DNA from: an uncultured Eubacterium sp.
Lineage (GTDB): Bacteria; Bacillota; Clostridia; Oscillospirales; Acutalibacteraceae
Reading direction: 5' to 3'
DNA: 33,123 bases
Assembly: GCA_905233805.1 (NCBI GenBank)
Contig: CAJOER010000057.1
Span: 1-33,123, forward strand
Part shown: piece after piece, positions 19,733 to 28,381 of the stretch
Numbering within the stretch: the first letter of the stretch is position 1
How the letters are laid out: each line of letters begins with the position of its first letter
Translations under genes and position numbers: made by a program
Notes under the pieces: generated by a model
Databases searched by the model: none
What the model was told of the DNA's origin: nothing
Seen by the model: only the letters and a program-made list of their open reading frames with translations

Positions 19733-20747
19733 TAAAGTAAAGTCCTTTTATAAATTTCCTTTATATCGTCATTATCAAGCACGGTCGGGTGAGTCGAGAG
19801 TTTCGATACATTGACCTTCGATACAAATTCGTCAATCTTATCCTCGCTTACCTTCGGGAATTCGAGAGCGAACTCGCTGAGAAGCGCGTCAAAAATCTTA
19901 ACTCCGTCTTCGGCGTTTTCGCCGCCCATAAGCTTCCCGAGTTCGTCAAGATTTGAGAAGAAATAATCATGTCCCCTGTCGCCGTTTAGCTTTTCGTTAT
20001 GTTCAAGCGCGTATTTCCAGAGACGGCTCTGAAGCATGGCAACGCTGTGGCCGTGCGCCGTGTTGCAGTTCATGGTTATGCTGTAACAAAGCGCGTGCGC
20101 CGCGGTAGTTCCCGTAACGTTAATCATACCGAGGTTGCCCTCGGGCGTATTATTCATATATGCGTCCTTGTTTTCAAAGAAAAGCTTTATAGACTTTGCA
20201 GCGTATTCCTTGCTCTCCTCGTTTGCCGTAGTTGACCAGAAGCTCTCAATCGAGTGGCAGAGTGCGTCAAGACAGGTTGCCTTTCTCTGATACGGCGGCA
20301 CGGTACTGAGCAGGCGTTCGTCAAAGAGAATATAATCGGGAATAAAGTCGTAGTTATGAACGCTGAACTTGTCAACGTCGTTAAGATAGAATACCGAGGT
20401 CTTGGTCGCCTCGCTTCCCGTGCCCGAGGTAGTCGGGATAAAAAGCGCCTTGTATTCATTGTTTTCCATCGGCTCGCTGAGCGCCTTACTGACGTCGTTA
20501 GTCGCCATAAGACGAATCATTTTTCCCCCTAACGCTTCAGTACATTTATTTAAAGTTAGATTTAGAGCATATCGTCAAAGCGCGGGTTCGGGCGGATTGT
20601 ATCCCAGACGACTGTATCAAACTTTTTAAGATATTCAAAAATATCCGTTTTCTGAAAGCTCTTGCCGCAGCAGACGAAGGGCTTTTTTACGTTATTTTCC
20701 TCGAATATCCTGTCAATTTCCTTATAGCTTTTTAAAAATTCAGACAT
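19732..20747 (-). pseudogene. Iron-containing alcohol dehydrogenase, disrupted around 20521-20562
   Basis: N-terminal piece (20562-20747) ends FDTVVWDTIRPNPRFDDML*; C-terminal piece (19732-20520) has IPTTSGTGSEATKTSVF, DALCHSIESFWS, GHSVAM; the GGGSxxDxAK cofactor loop is missing. Confidence 0.83.
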
Positions 20748-20765
20748 AGTATCACTCCTGAAATA

Positions 20766-20793
20766 ACTATACTACTTTTAAACCTTTTGTCAA
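20766..20793 (-). promoter_or_regulatory. Sigma-A-type promoter upstream of the Fe-ADH/PHP genes
   Basis: Minus strand TTGACA (20793-20788), 16-nt spacer, TATAGT (20771-20766). Confidence 0.6.
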
Positions 20794-20794
20794 C

Positions 20795-21565
20795 TTATAA
20801 AACGAAATATGTAATATAAATTTTATGCTTTACGGTAAAGCTTTCGGGGTAAGAGGAAAGCATTTTAAGGTGCGACCTGCTCCATTTTTCAAACTGCTCT
20901 TTGCTCATTGAGGCGAGCGTTCCGCGGCAGGCGCACATTCTTCCGTGCCAGCCCTCCCGCGTGAACGCAATATCGCAGTAAAATTCCTCGGTTTTTCTGC
21001 CTGCAAAAAGGTCGTCGTATATATCCTCTTCTATGCCCATTTTGCCGGTCCAGTCGGGATTATACTCTTTAACAAGGCTGACGCTTTTTTCGGCGATTTC
21101 ATCGTCAAGGCACCAGTCCATATATATCTTAATGAGCTTTCCGCCCGGCTTTAAAAGCCGTTTTACTTCCGCCTTCATTTTATCGCGCTCAAAATATGAA
21201 AAGCACTGCGCCGCGGTTATGGTATCAAAGCTCCCGTCTGGGAGGTTCGTGCTCTCCGCGGGGGAAACGAGGTAATCAACTTCAAAGCCGTTTTCCTTCG
21301 CAGTTTCTCTTGCAAAACGAATCTGCTCCTCGGTAATATCAACACCTGTAATACGGGCGTTTTTATTATACAGATTCTGAATAAGTACCCCCGTACCCGT
21401 ACCGAGGTCAAGCCACGCCGTACCGTCCGCCGCAACGCCGAGGGCGCGCAGCTTTTCATACAGTTTATCGGGGTAAATATCGCGGTATTTTGCGTACTGC
21501 TCGGACGTAAAGCCCCAGTCATACGCCTTCCCGCAGTCAATGTTTTCAAGTTTCACTTTAATCAC
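20795..21565 (-). CDS. Class I SAM-dependent methyltransferase
   Basis: AWLDLGTGTGVLIQNLYNKNARITGVDITEEQI; SFDTITAAQCFSYF; RLLKPGGKLIKIYMDW. Confidence 0.9.
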   Translation of the reverse strand: MIKVKLENIDCGKAYDWGFTSEQYAKYRDIYPDKLYEKLRALGVAADGTAWLDLGTGTGVLIQNLYNKNARITGVDITEEQIRFARETAKENGFEVDYLVSPAESTNLPDGSFDTITAAQCFSYFERDKMKAEVKRLLKPGGKLIKIYMDWCLDDEIAEKSVSLVKEYNPDWTGKMGIEEDIYDDLFAGRKTEEFYCDIAFTREGWHGRMCACRGTLASMSKEQFEKWSRSHLKMLSSYPESFTVKHKIYITYFVL

Positions 21566-21579
21566 ACCTTTTTCTAATA

Positions 21580-22356
21580 TTATTCTTTTTTGGTGAAAAT
21601 ATCAAGCATATGTATTGAAAATCCTGTCAAATCGTCGCGCTCACAAATACTGTGCATGAATTTCATATACTCTTCAAATTCTCTTTTGTTAAGGCGGTTG
21701 AGTTTGTTATTCACAACGTAAGAAAGCATATCAACGCCGACAAAATGTAGCCGCGTTACGTTATAGCTTTTCATCAGCTCGTCAATATCGGACTTTCTGT
21801 ATAATTCAAAAATTTCATTCGGACTTGATATTGCGTGGTAATCCTCGCCTATCATTCCCTTTTTTCTTAAACTGAGAATACGCCTTTCATAAAACATTTT
21901 ATACATACAAGTATCATTGTTACAGTAAGAAGCGTATATAACGCCTCCCGTTTTCGCAACCCTGACGGCTTCGCTGAGCGCGGAGTGCTTTTCCTCGTCA
22001 GTAAACAAATGATACATCGGTCCGAGCAACAGCACTATATCAAAGCTTTCATCATCGAGGAAGAATAAATCAACGGCATTCCCCTCAATGATTTTTATTT
22101 TATGCTCTGCTTTTACTTTCTTTTTCATAATATCAATATTATGCTTTACAAGCTCAACCGCCGTAACGTCGTAGCCCTTTTCAGCGAGCGCTACCGAATA
22201 TCTTCCCGTTCCGGCACCGATTTCAAGAATTTTTGCACCTTCAAACAGATATTTTTCAATGTATTCCATGGTAAGCAGATATTCGGGACGTCGATTTTTC
22301 TTCAATAATCTACCGTCCTCGTCATAATGATTATAATATTCAATAACAGAATTCAT
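21580..22356 (-). CDS. Class I SAM-dependent methyltransferase preceded by attenuator-like leader
   Basis: MNSVIEYYNHYDEDGRLLKKNRRPEYLLTMEYIEKYLFEGAKILEIGAGTGRYSVALAEKGYDVTAVELVKHNI; start at 22356 after RBS GAAAGGAGAATCAGT. Confidence 0.93.
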   Translation of the reverse strand: MNSVIEYYNHYDEDGRLLKKNRRPEYLLTMEYIEKYLFEGAKILEIGAGTGRYSVALAEKGYDVTAVELVKHNIDIMKKKVKAEHKIKIIEGNAVDLFFLDDESFDIVLLLGPMYHLFTDEEKHSALSEAVRVAKTGGVIYASYCNNDTCMYKMFYERRILSLRKKGMIGEDYHAISSPNEIFELYRKSDIDELMKSYNVTRLHFVGVDMLSYVVNNKLNRLNKREFEEYMKFMHSICERDDLTGFSIHMLDIFTKKE

Positions 22357-22372
22357 ACTGATTCTCCTTTCA

Positions 22373-22411
22373 AAAAAATAACTGCTGACAAACCTTGTGT
22401 TCATCAGCAGT
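22373..22411 (-). terminator. Intrinsic terminator between the leader ORF and the methyltransferase RBS (attenuator)
   Basis: Minus strand AACTGCTGA-tgaacacaaggtttg-TCAGCAGTT followed by ATTTTTTT, immediately before GAAAGGAG. Confidence 0.85.
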
Positions 22412-22437
22412 TCGGTAATTTATATAATCTTACAAAA

Positions 22438-22527
22438 CTATCTTAAATGAACACAACGCCGATAAGCCCATACCTTCTGGCAGGGCTGCTGATACTGTGC
22501 ATTCAGTTTTGTAAAATGCTTTTTCAT
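22438..22527 (-). CDS. 29-aa leader peptide (uORF)
   Basis: MKKHFTKLNAQYQQPCQKVWAYRRCVHLR*; RBS-like GAGG 8 nt upstream of ATG; sits between a strong promoter and the attenuator. Confidence 0.72.
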   Translation of the reverse strand: MKKHFTKLNAQYQQPCQKVWAYRRCVHLR

Positions 22528-22548
22528 AGTGATTACCTCGTTTTGATA

Positions 22549-22577
22549 ATGGTAGCATAAATGATTAACGTTGTCAA
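22549..22577 (-). promoter_or_regulatory. Sigma-A-type promoter of the leader ORF/methyltransferase unit
   Basis: Minus strand TTGACA (22577-22572), 17-nt spacer ending TGC (extended -10), TACCAT (22554-22549). Confidence 0.75.
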
Positions 22578-22603
22578 ACGTTAAGTCCATATTCCCCTCC
22601 ATT

Positions 22604-22642
22604 AGTTTTAAAAAACAAAGGGCACGCCGTAAAGCTGCCCTT
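22604..22642 (-). terminator. Rho-independent terminator of the nadB-nadC-iolB operon
   Basis: Minus strand AAGGGCA-gctttacggcg-TGCCCTT then TGTTTTTTAAAA. Confidence 0.85.
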
Positions 22643-22655
22643 GATTCTGCATTTA

Positions 22656-23429
22656 TTACGGTGCGTCGATAATCCATTCGTGGGCTTTATCGTTAATACG
22701 GGTTTTGTCCCACGGGTCGCCGTCAAGGTGGCGGATAAGCCAGACGTAATACATCTCATAGCACGGGGCGGTTACCTGCTGGTGCGCGTTGCCACCTCTT
22801 ATGCAAAGGCAGGTACCGTTTTCGGTTTTATAGGGCGTGTCGCCCTCAAAGCCCGCACCGAAGCACTGCGAGGGGTTGAACTGATAGTAATAAAGTTCGG
22901 GCTGGGGGTGGTGGTGAGGAGGATAAGACGACCAGCGACCCTGCTGATTGAATACCTCGCCCATAACCATATTTGAATACGGAGCGTTCGAGAGGTCGAA
23001 CATAGTGGATACAATTCTGTAGCCGACGCCGTCCCACTGGCCTTTTCCGAAATGCTGGTAAAGGCAGTTGTCGGGATTATAAAACTGCGGCTCCCAGGTC
23101 TTTTCGTTATCCGTCATCTGAACAAGGACCTCGCTGTCCTCAATTGCCTCAACATGCGCGGGAGTACCGTGAGAAAAATGAACTGCGTAGGGAGTCTTCT
23201 GAAACGGACTTTCCCTTTCGCATATCTCGTCAATATTATTGCCTACGGCAAATCTGATTTTACCGGAAAGAAGAAGAATTGCGGTTTCATTTTCCTCCTC
23301 GTTAAAGGTGAGAATTTCGCCCGCCTTCATCTTTTTTACGTAAATATCCATAAGCATATCGGAATTTACGCCGTTCATTTCGCAGAGAACTTTCTTTCCG
23401 TTTTCGTCATATTCAGGTCTGTAAAGCAT
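22656..23429 (-). CDS. iolB: 5-deoxy-glucuronate isomerase (IolB-like)
   Basis: KIRFAVGNNIDEICERESPFQKTPYAVHFSHGTPAHVEA; YPPHHHPQPELYYYQFNPSQCFGAGF; NAHQQVTAPCYEMYYVWLIRHLDGDPW. Confidence 0.88.
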   Translation of the reverse strand: MLYRPEYDENGKKVLCEMNGVNSDMLMDIYVKKMKAGEILTFNEEENETAILLLSGKIRFAVGNNIDEICERESPFQKTPYAVHFSHGTPAHVEAIEDSEVLVQMTDNEKTWEPQFYNPDNCLYQHFGKGQWDGVGYRIVSTMFDLSNAPYSNMVMGEVFNQQGRWSSYPPHHHPQPELYYYQFNPSQCFGAGFEGDTPYKTENGTCLCIRGGNAHQQVTAPCYEMYYVWLIRHLDGDPWDKTRINDKAHEWIIDAP

Positions 23430-23431
23430 AA

Positions 23432-24235
23432 TTAATCCTCCGTCGGTCTGAGGTTTTTAAGACTTAAATCAAGGATAGGCGCCGAATGGGTAAGCGCGCC
23501 GCAGGATACGAAGTCAACGCCCGTTTCGGCTATTGATTTAAGGCGTTCCTTTGTAACGTTTCCGCCTTTTTTCATAGTTTCATTATCCATATTATCGAGC
23601 ATAATTATATCCGCGCCCGCTTCGACCGCCTCTTTAACCTGCTCAAGCGTTTCGGTTTCAATCTCGATTTTACGAACGAACGGAGCGTATGCCTTTGCAA
23701 GCTCTATCGCCTTTTTAACCGAGCCCGCCGCGCCGATATGGTTATCCTTTAAAAGCACGCCGTCGGAAAGATTGTAGCGGTGGTTAGTACCTCCGCCGAT
23801 TTTTACCGCATACTTTTCAAAGGGGCGCATATTCGGGGTGGTCTTTCTCGTATCAAGAAGAACGGTTTTATACCCTTCAAGCTCGTCGGAAAATTCTCTT
23901 GTAATAGTTGCGATACCGCTCATACGCTGCAAGTAGTTGAGCGCGGTTCTCTCGGCTGAAAGAAGCGCCTTAATCTCGCCGTAAATCACGCCGATAAGCT
24001 GACCCTTTTCAACCCTGTCGCCGTCCTTGAAATCAGTTTCAAAGCGGCTGTTTTCATCAAGGAGCTTAAAAGCTCTTTCAAACACGTCAAGTCCGCAGAT
24101 TATTCCGCTTCCCTTACAGATAAGTTCGGCTTTACCCTGCTTATCCTCGGGCATTACGGCGTTTGCCGATACGTCCTCGTAGGTAACGTCCTCTTTAAGA
24201 GTATTGAGAATATACGCGTCAACGTTAATCTTCAT
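23432..24235 (-). CDS. nadC: Nicotinate-nucleotide pyrophosphorylase (quinolinate phosphoribosyltransferase)
   Basis: MKINVDAYILNTLKEDVTYEDVS; ERTALNYLQRMSGIAT; VLLDTRKTTPNMRPFEKYAVKIGGGTNHRYNLSDGVLLKDNHI; annotated from the likely true ATG. Confidence 0.96.
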   Translation of the reverse strand: MKINVDAYILNTLKEDVTYEDVSANAVMPEDKQGKAELICKGSGIICGLDVFERAFKLLDENSRFETDFKDGDRVEKGQLIGVIYGEIKALLSAERTALNYLQRMSGIATITREFSDELEGYKTVLLDTRKTTPNMRPFEKYAVKIGGGTNHRYNLSDGVLLKDNHIGAAGSVKKAIELAKAYAPFVRKIEIETETLEQVKEAVEAGADIIMLDNMDNETMKKGGNVTKERLKSIAETGVDFVSCGALTHSAPILDLSLKNLRPTED

Positions 24236-25550
24236 CGTTACACCATTTAGCATAAAAATCTCCGTCCTTTCTTTTGATTTCATCCATAATGAGCTTTTTG
24301 AACTCTTTTTGTATCTCCGTTTTATTCGGATACGCTTTTAAATTAACCTCGGGCAGCTCGCTGCCTTTATCGGTTTTATCTTTGGCTATTACGTCAGCCG
24401 CGCGCTTTGCAAAAACAAGGCTTTCAAGAAGCGAGTTTGATGCAAGGCGGTTCTTTCCGTGAACGCCGTTGCAGGCGGTTTCGCCGACGGCGTAAAGATA
24501 ATTCATCGAGGTTTTTGCGTTAATATCGGTTTTGACTCCGCCCATCATATAATGCTGCGCGGGGGTTACGGGGACTCTGTCCTTGGTAATGTCGTAGCCC
24601 TCTTCCATACACTCCTCAAATATATTCGGGAAGCGCTGCGCCGCCTCCTCGCTCGTCATGGTAGGAAGAGTGAGGTAAACGTGGTCGGTACCGAATTTTT
24701 TCATCTCTTCAACTATTGCGTTTGTTACAACGTCCCTCGGCTGAAGCTCGTCAACGAAGCGCTCGCCGTTTTCGTTAAGAAGGATTGCGCCCTCGCCCCT
24801 TACGCTCTCGCTGATAAGAAAACGTCTTCCCGCCTTCTTTGAATAGAGCGTGGTCGGATGAATCTGGATATAGTTCATATCCTGAAGCTCGACGTTATGC
24901 TTCAGGCTCAGCGCGAACGCGTCGCCCGTGATATGTGAAAAGTTGGTTGAGTTTTTGAAGAGTCCGCCGATACCGCCGGTTGCAAGAATAATATCGTGGG
25001 CGATAATCGCGCCCATTTCGCCGAACTCGTCCTCGCAGACTATGCCGTAGCAGATATTGTCCTTTTCAATAAGGTCAATCATAGTAGTCTGCTCAACGAA
25101 GGTTATATTTTCCCTCTGCTTTGCAATCTGTAAAAGCGCCTCGGTAATTTCTTTTCCCGTTTCGTCCTTATGATGAAGAATACGGTTCTGACGGTGCGCG
25201 CCCTCGCGAGTGTAGTCATAGTTTCCGTCGCCCGCCGTATCGAATTCAACGCCGAGCTTTACGAGCGTTTTAATAATCTCGGGCGAGCTTTCAATCATTA
25301 CCTTGACCGCCTCGGGGTTATTTTCAAAATGCCCCGCCTTCATTGTATCCTCGAAATAGCAGCCGAAATCCTCAATACTTTTAAGCACGCAAACGCCGCC
25401 CTGCGCGAGGTAAGAGTCGCATTCGGCAAGTTTTTCTTTGGTAATTACAAGAATTTCGCGCTCCCGCGGGAGGCACAGCGCTGCAAAAAGCCCTGCTACT
25501 CCGGAGCCTACTATTACGGTTTGAGTTTTAATAAAGTCTTCTCTTTTCAT
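24225..25550 (-). CDS. nadB: L-aspartate oxidase
   Basis: VIVGSGVAGLFAALCLP; YLAQGGVCV; HRQNRILHHKDETGKEITEAL; HPTTLY; RDVVTNAIVEEM; HYMMGGVKTD; GVHGKNRLASNSLLESLVFAKRAA. Confidence 0.96.
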   Translation of the reverse strand: MKREDFIKTQTVIVGSGVAGLFAALCLPREREILVITKEKLAECDSYLAQGGVCVLKSIEDFGCYFEDTMKAGHFENNPEAVKVMIESSPEIIKTLVKLGVEFDTAGDGNYDYTREGAHRQNRILHHKDETGKEITEALLQIAKQRENITFVEQTTMIDLIEKDNICYGIVCEDEFGEMGAIIAHDIILATGGIGGLFKNSTNFSHITGDAFALSLKHNVELQDMNYIQIHPTTLYSKKAGRRFLISESVRGEGAILLNENGERFVDELQPRDVVTNAIVEEMKKFGTDHVYLTLPTMTSEEAAQRFPNIFEECMEEGYDITKDRVPVTPAQHYMMGGVKTDINAKTSMNYLYAVGETACNGVHGKNRLASNSLLESLVFAKRAADVIAKDKTDKGSELPEVNLKAYPNKTEIQKEFKKLIMDEIKRKDGDFYAKWCNDED

Positions 25551-25581
25551 TTGCTTTACCACAATAAGTATATTTATATTA

Positions 25582-25610
25582 AATATATAATTTATTGACT
25601 TTTATGTCAA
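25582..25610 (-). promoter_or_regulatory. nadB promoter with overlapping dyad operator
   Basis: Minus strand TTGACA (25610-25605), 17-nt spacer, TATATT (25587-25582); dyad TTGAC-N6-GTCAA at 25595-25610 overlaps the -35 and spacer. Confidence 0.72.
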
Positions 25611-25653
25611 GTATTTAATAAAGTAAAGGCGCATATATTTATACGGTGGTCTT

Positions 25654-25905
25654 ATGAAAAAAACAGGAAGCGACGGTATGATAAGCTCCGCTTTCGCCCC
25701 GAGAATAGAGCTTACGGGCAACGCCTGCTGCGTCGTTGAGGGAATACGCTCCATACCGAAATACGGCGGCGGAGAAATAAAACTCGACCTCGGTAAGTAT
25801 TCGGTTTCTTTTTTCGGGGACGGGCTGTTTATCAAAGCGTTTACCCGCGAGGGCGCGGTAATTGAAGGGATAATCGTTTCAATGGAGTTTGAGAGTAATG
25901 GTTAA
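25654..25905 (+). CDS. yqfC: Sporulation protein YqfC
   Basis: SAFAPRIELTGNACCVVEGIRSIPKYGGGEIKLDLGKYSVSFFGDGLFIKAFTREGAVIEGIIVSMEF; directly upstream of yqfD. Confidence 0.9.
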   Translation: MKKTGSDGMISSAFAPRIELTGNACCVVEGIRSIPKYGGGEIKLDLGKYSVSFFGDGLFIKAFTREGAVIEGIIVSMEFESNG

Positions 25906-27073
25906 AATCATACGGTGGCTTTTGGGCTGGGTGAAATTTGCGTTCGTCGGCGGTTTTAACGAGGGCTTTCTCGACAGCTGCTACGAAGAAAAATATAATA
26001 TACGAAATATAACAGTTGACGGTAAAACGCTTTACGCCGAATGTCTTGCGGGGCTTTATCCTCGCCTGAGAAAACCGGCAAGGGAAAACGGCGGACGGCT
26101 GAAAATCATTAAAAAGCACGGCTTCCCTTTTATTTTCCTGAAAATCCGCAACCGCTGGGGAATCTTTACGGGTATCGTTATCGGAATTGCATTTATCTCT
26201 TTTATTTCGGGCTTCGCTTGGAATATTGAAATCACGGGGAACGAAAGGCTGAGCGAGGAAACCGTAAGAGCATTTTTAGCCGAAAACGGATTTTATGAGG
26301 GCGCGCGGTTTAAAAGCGTTGACCGCCCGACTCTTGAAAAACTGCTCCTCGCCTCCTTTGACGATATCGCCTGGGCGCATATAAACCGCAACGGAACCTC
26401 TGCAACGGTCGAAATAAACGAGGCGGTAATAAGGCCTAAAACCGTGAACCGTAAAAAATACGCTAACCTGAAAGCGAAAAAGAGCGGCGTTATAGTAAAG
26501 GCAACCGCATACGACGGCTGGGCAAAGGTCAGAAAAGGCGACGCGGTAAATAAGGGCGACCTTCTTATTTCGGGAATTTATACAAACGAAAAGGGCAAAA
26601 CGTATTTCACCCGCGCACGCGGGCAATACATTGCCGAGGTTAAGGAAAAATTTGAACTGACCGTCAGCAGGCAGCAAAGCTATAAGCGGAGCCTTAGCGA
26701 AACCGAGCGCACGGCGCTTTTATTATTCGGGCTCAGGATTCCGCTTTATCTTGAAAAAACTCCGAAAAACGCAGAGGTTGAAACGCAGAATAAACGCATA
26801 ATTCTGAACGGGAAAGCCCTGCCTGTAGGGCTTGAAAAAAGCATAGTCAGGGTATATAAAAAAGAGGTAAAAACCCTGAGCGACGGCGAACTAACCGCCC
26901 TTTCAAAAAAAGAAGCCGAAAGAAAACTGAAAAAAGAATACGGCAAATATGAAATAATAAAACAAAAAATTGATACCGAGCTGACTGACTCAGCCGCGGT
27001 ATCAAAGGGCTACGTCCTCTGCCTCGAAGACATAGGAAAAGAAGTCAGAATAAAGATAAAGAAGAACAAATAA
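25898..27073 (+). CDS. yqfD: Sporulation protein YqfD
   Basis: WNIEITGNERLSEETVRAFLAENGFYEGARFKSVD; VKATAYDGWAKVRKGDAVNKGDLLISGIY; N-terminal TM; overlaps yqfC stop. Confidence 0.92.
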   Translation: MVKIIRWLLGWVKFAFVGGFNEGFLDSCYEEKYNIRNITVDGKTLYAECLAGLYPRLRKPARENGGRLKIIKKHGFPFIFLKIRNRWGIFTGIVIGIAFISFISGFAWNIEITGNERLSEETVRAFLAENGFYEGARFKSVDRPTLEKLLLASFDDIAWAHINRNGTSATVEINEAVIRPKTVNRKKYANLKAKKSGVIVKATAYDGWAKVRKGDAVNKGDLLISGIYTNEKGKTYFTRARGQYIAEVKEKFELTVSRQQSYKRSLSETERTALLLFGLRIPLYLEKTPKNAEVETQNKRIILNGKALPVGLEKSIVRVYKKEVKTLSDGELTALSKKEAERKLKKEYGKYEIIKQKIDTELTDSAAVSKGYVLCLEDIGKEVRIKIKKNK

Positions 27074-27115
27074 AAACAGGACAGAAAGCCGTACTCTGCC
27101 CTGTTTTTCATATAT
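27073..27115. terminator. Rho-independent terminator between convergent yqfD and LRR gene
   Basis: AAAACAGGACAGA-aagccgta-CTCTGCCCTGTTTTT (one G-T pair). Confidence 0.8.
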
Positions 27116-27123
27116 TACGTTAA

Positions 27124-28275
27124 CTATTTTTTATATTTAATTTTGAAACAGTTTTTATAGCCGTAGTTTTTTTGTATTTCTTTATTCTGCTTTTTAACCA
27201 TTTTTACAATACGCTTATCAAAACACTTTATGGTAGTATGCGTAAATCTCTTTCCAACATAAAAACCATCATCATAATCACCATATCCGATGTATGATAA
27301 GTCAAAACTCTTGAGTTTTGAGCCTTTTTCAAATGTAATTGTTTTAAGGGTATAATTAGAATATCGGGAATTTTCGCCGTAATCAGCGCCGAAAGCTTCT
27401 GAATCAATAGTTTTTACGCTCTTTGGAATAGTTACGTTTTTAAGATATTTGTTACGGAGAAATGCGAAAGATGCAATTTTTTTAACACCCTTGGGAACAG
27501 TGTAGCTTTTAGCCGTTTTTCCTGCGGGGTATCTGATAAGAGCGGTCTTATTCTTATTAAAGAGAACCCCGTCTACAGATGTGAGGTATTTGTTCTTCTT
27601 GTCAACATTGATTTTCTTAAGCTTATCGCACTTGGTGAATGACCACTGTTCTATACTCTTTACGCTATACTTTTTAGAACCGATTTTAATACTCTCCGGA
27701 ATTCTGGCATTTTTTGTTTTCTCATTAACGTCTGAAACAGCAAAGCTTTTGCCTTTAAGTTGGTATGTGATTCCGCTTTTTGTTATCTCATTAGCGTTGA
27801 TTCCGATGTAAAAAGCGCGTTTAGAATTACTGATTTCATGGTAACCGTCTGAAAAGTATCCATCGTGATTCTTATCAAAGATTGAAAGTGTGGTATAATT
27901 ATTTCCAAAGCCTATTAAACCGGTAGCCTGAATAACTACTACTAAATCGTATTTTCCGACTAATTTTTTGTCGGTTGTTTTCTTCTGTGAATACCAGTTT
28001 TTCTTATGACCTTTAACGTAATAAGCCTTGACTACTTTAACGCTACTTTTAGATATATTTTCATCGTTTTCGCCATTGTACGAACTGACGCTTTTTACTG
28101 CAAGAGCTCCGACCTTTGTAGAACCGTATATAGCGTTAGGTTTTGCTTTTGAATATAACTCTATACCGTTAATATCTTTTTGAGTGTTTACGTCATCCGC
28201 CTGTACGGAAATCGTTGCGGAAAATGTGGTAAATACCATCATAACCGCAAGAATAACAGATAATACTTTTTTCAT
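27124..28275 (-). CDS. Secreted leucine-rich repeat (BspA/LRR_5-like) surface protein
   Basis: Signal peptide MKKVLSVILAVMMVFTTFSATISVQA; LRR_5 units (IKIGSKKYSVKSIEQWSFTKCDKLKKINVDKKNKYLTSVDGVLFNKNKTALIRYPAGKTAKSYTVPKGVKKIASFAF); start at 28275 with GAAAGGAAGAAAAA RBS. Confidence 0.9.
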   Translation of the reverse strand: MKKVLSVILAVMMVFTTFSATISVQADDVNTQKDINGIELYSKAKPNAIYGSTKVGALAVKSVSSYNGENDENISKSSVKVVKAYYVKGHKKNWYSQKKTTDKKLVGKYDLVVVIQATGLIGFGNNYTTLSIFDKNHDGYFSDGYHEISNSKRAFYIGINANEITKSGITYQLKGKSFAVSDVNEKTKNARIPESIKIGSKKYSVKSIEQWSFTKCDKLKKINVDKKNKYLTSVDGVLFNKNKTALIRYPAGKTAKSYTVPKGVKKIASFAFLRNKYLKNVTIPKSVKTIDSEAFGADYGENSRYSNYTLKTITFEKGSKLKSFDLSYIGYGDYDDGFYVGKRFTHTTIKCFDKRIVKMVKKQNKEIQKNYGYKNCFKIKYKK

Positions 28276-28381
28276 TTTTTCTTCCTTTCTTTCAGTCATT
28301 CCCGAACCGGACAGTAGACGGTTCTCTGTCAGGTTACGCATGTTTACTCTATCACCTGTAGATAACTAATATTTTGCCTGT

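Noticed and set aside
22357-22404. 16-residue N-terminal extension of the methyltransferase (MNTRFVSSYFFERRIS)
   Set aside because: Encoded by the terminator stem/T-run and RBS; the real start is the ATG at 22356
22528-22677. N-terminal extension of the 29-aa leader in the ORF track (MDYRRTVINAESRAALRRALCFLK...)
   Set aside because: Runs through the iolB terminator and across the -35/-10 of the leader promoter; chance in-frame extension
24459-24842. 127-aa plus-strand ORF opposite nadB
   Set aside because: Antisense to L-aspartate oxidase; shadow ORF
28276-28341. N-terminal extension of the LRR protein (MRNLTENRLLSGSGMTERKEEK)
   Set aside because: Would place a hydrophilic stretch before a canonical signal peptide that has its own strong RBS; likely untranslated leader
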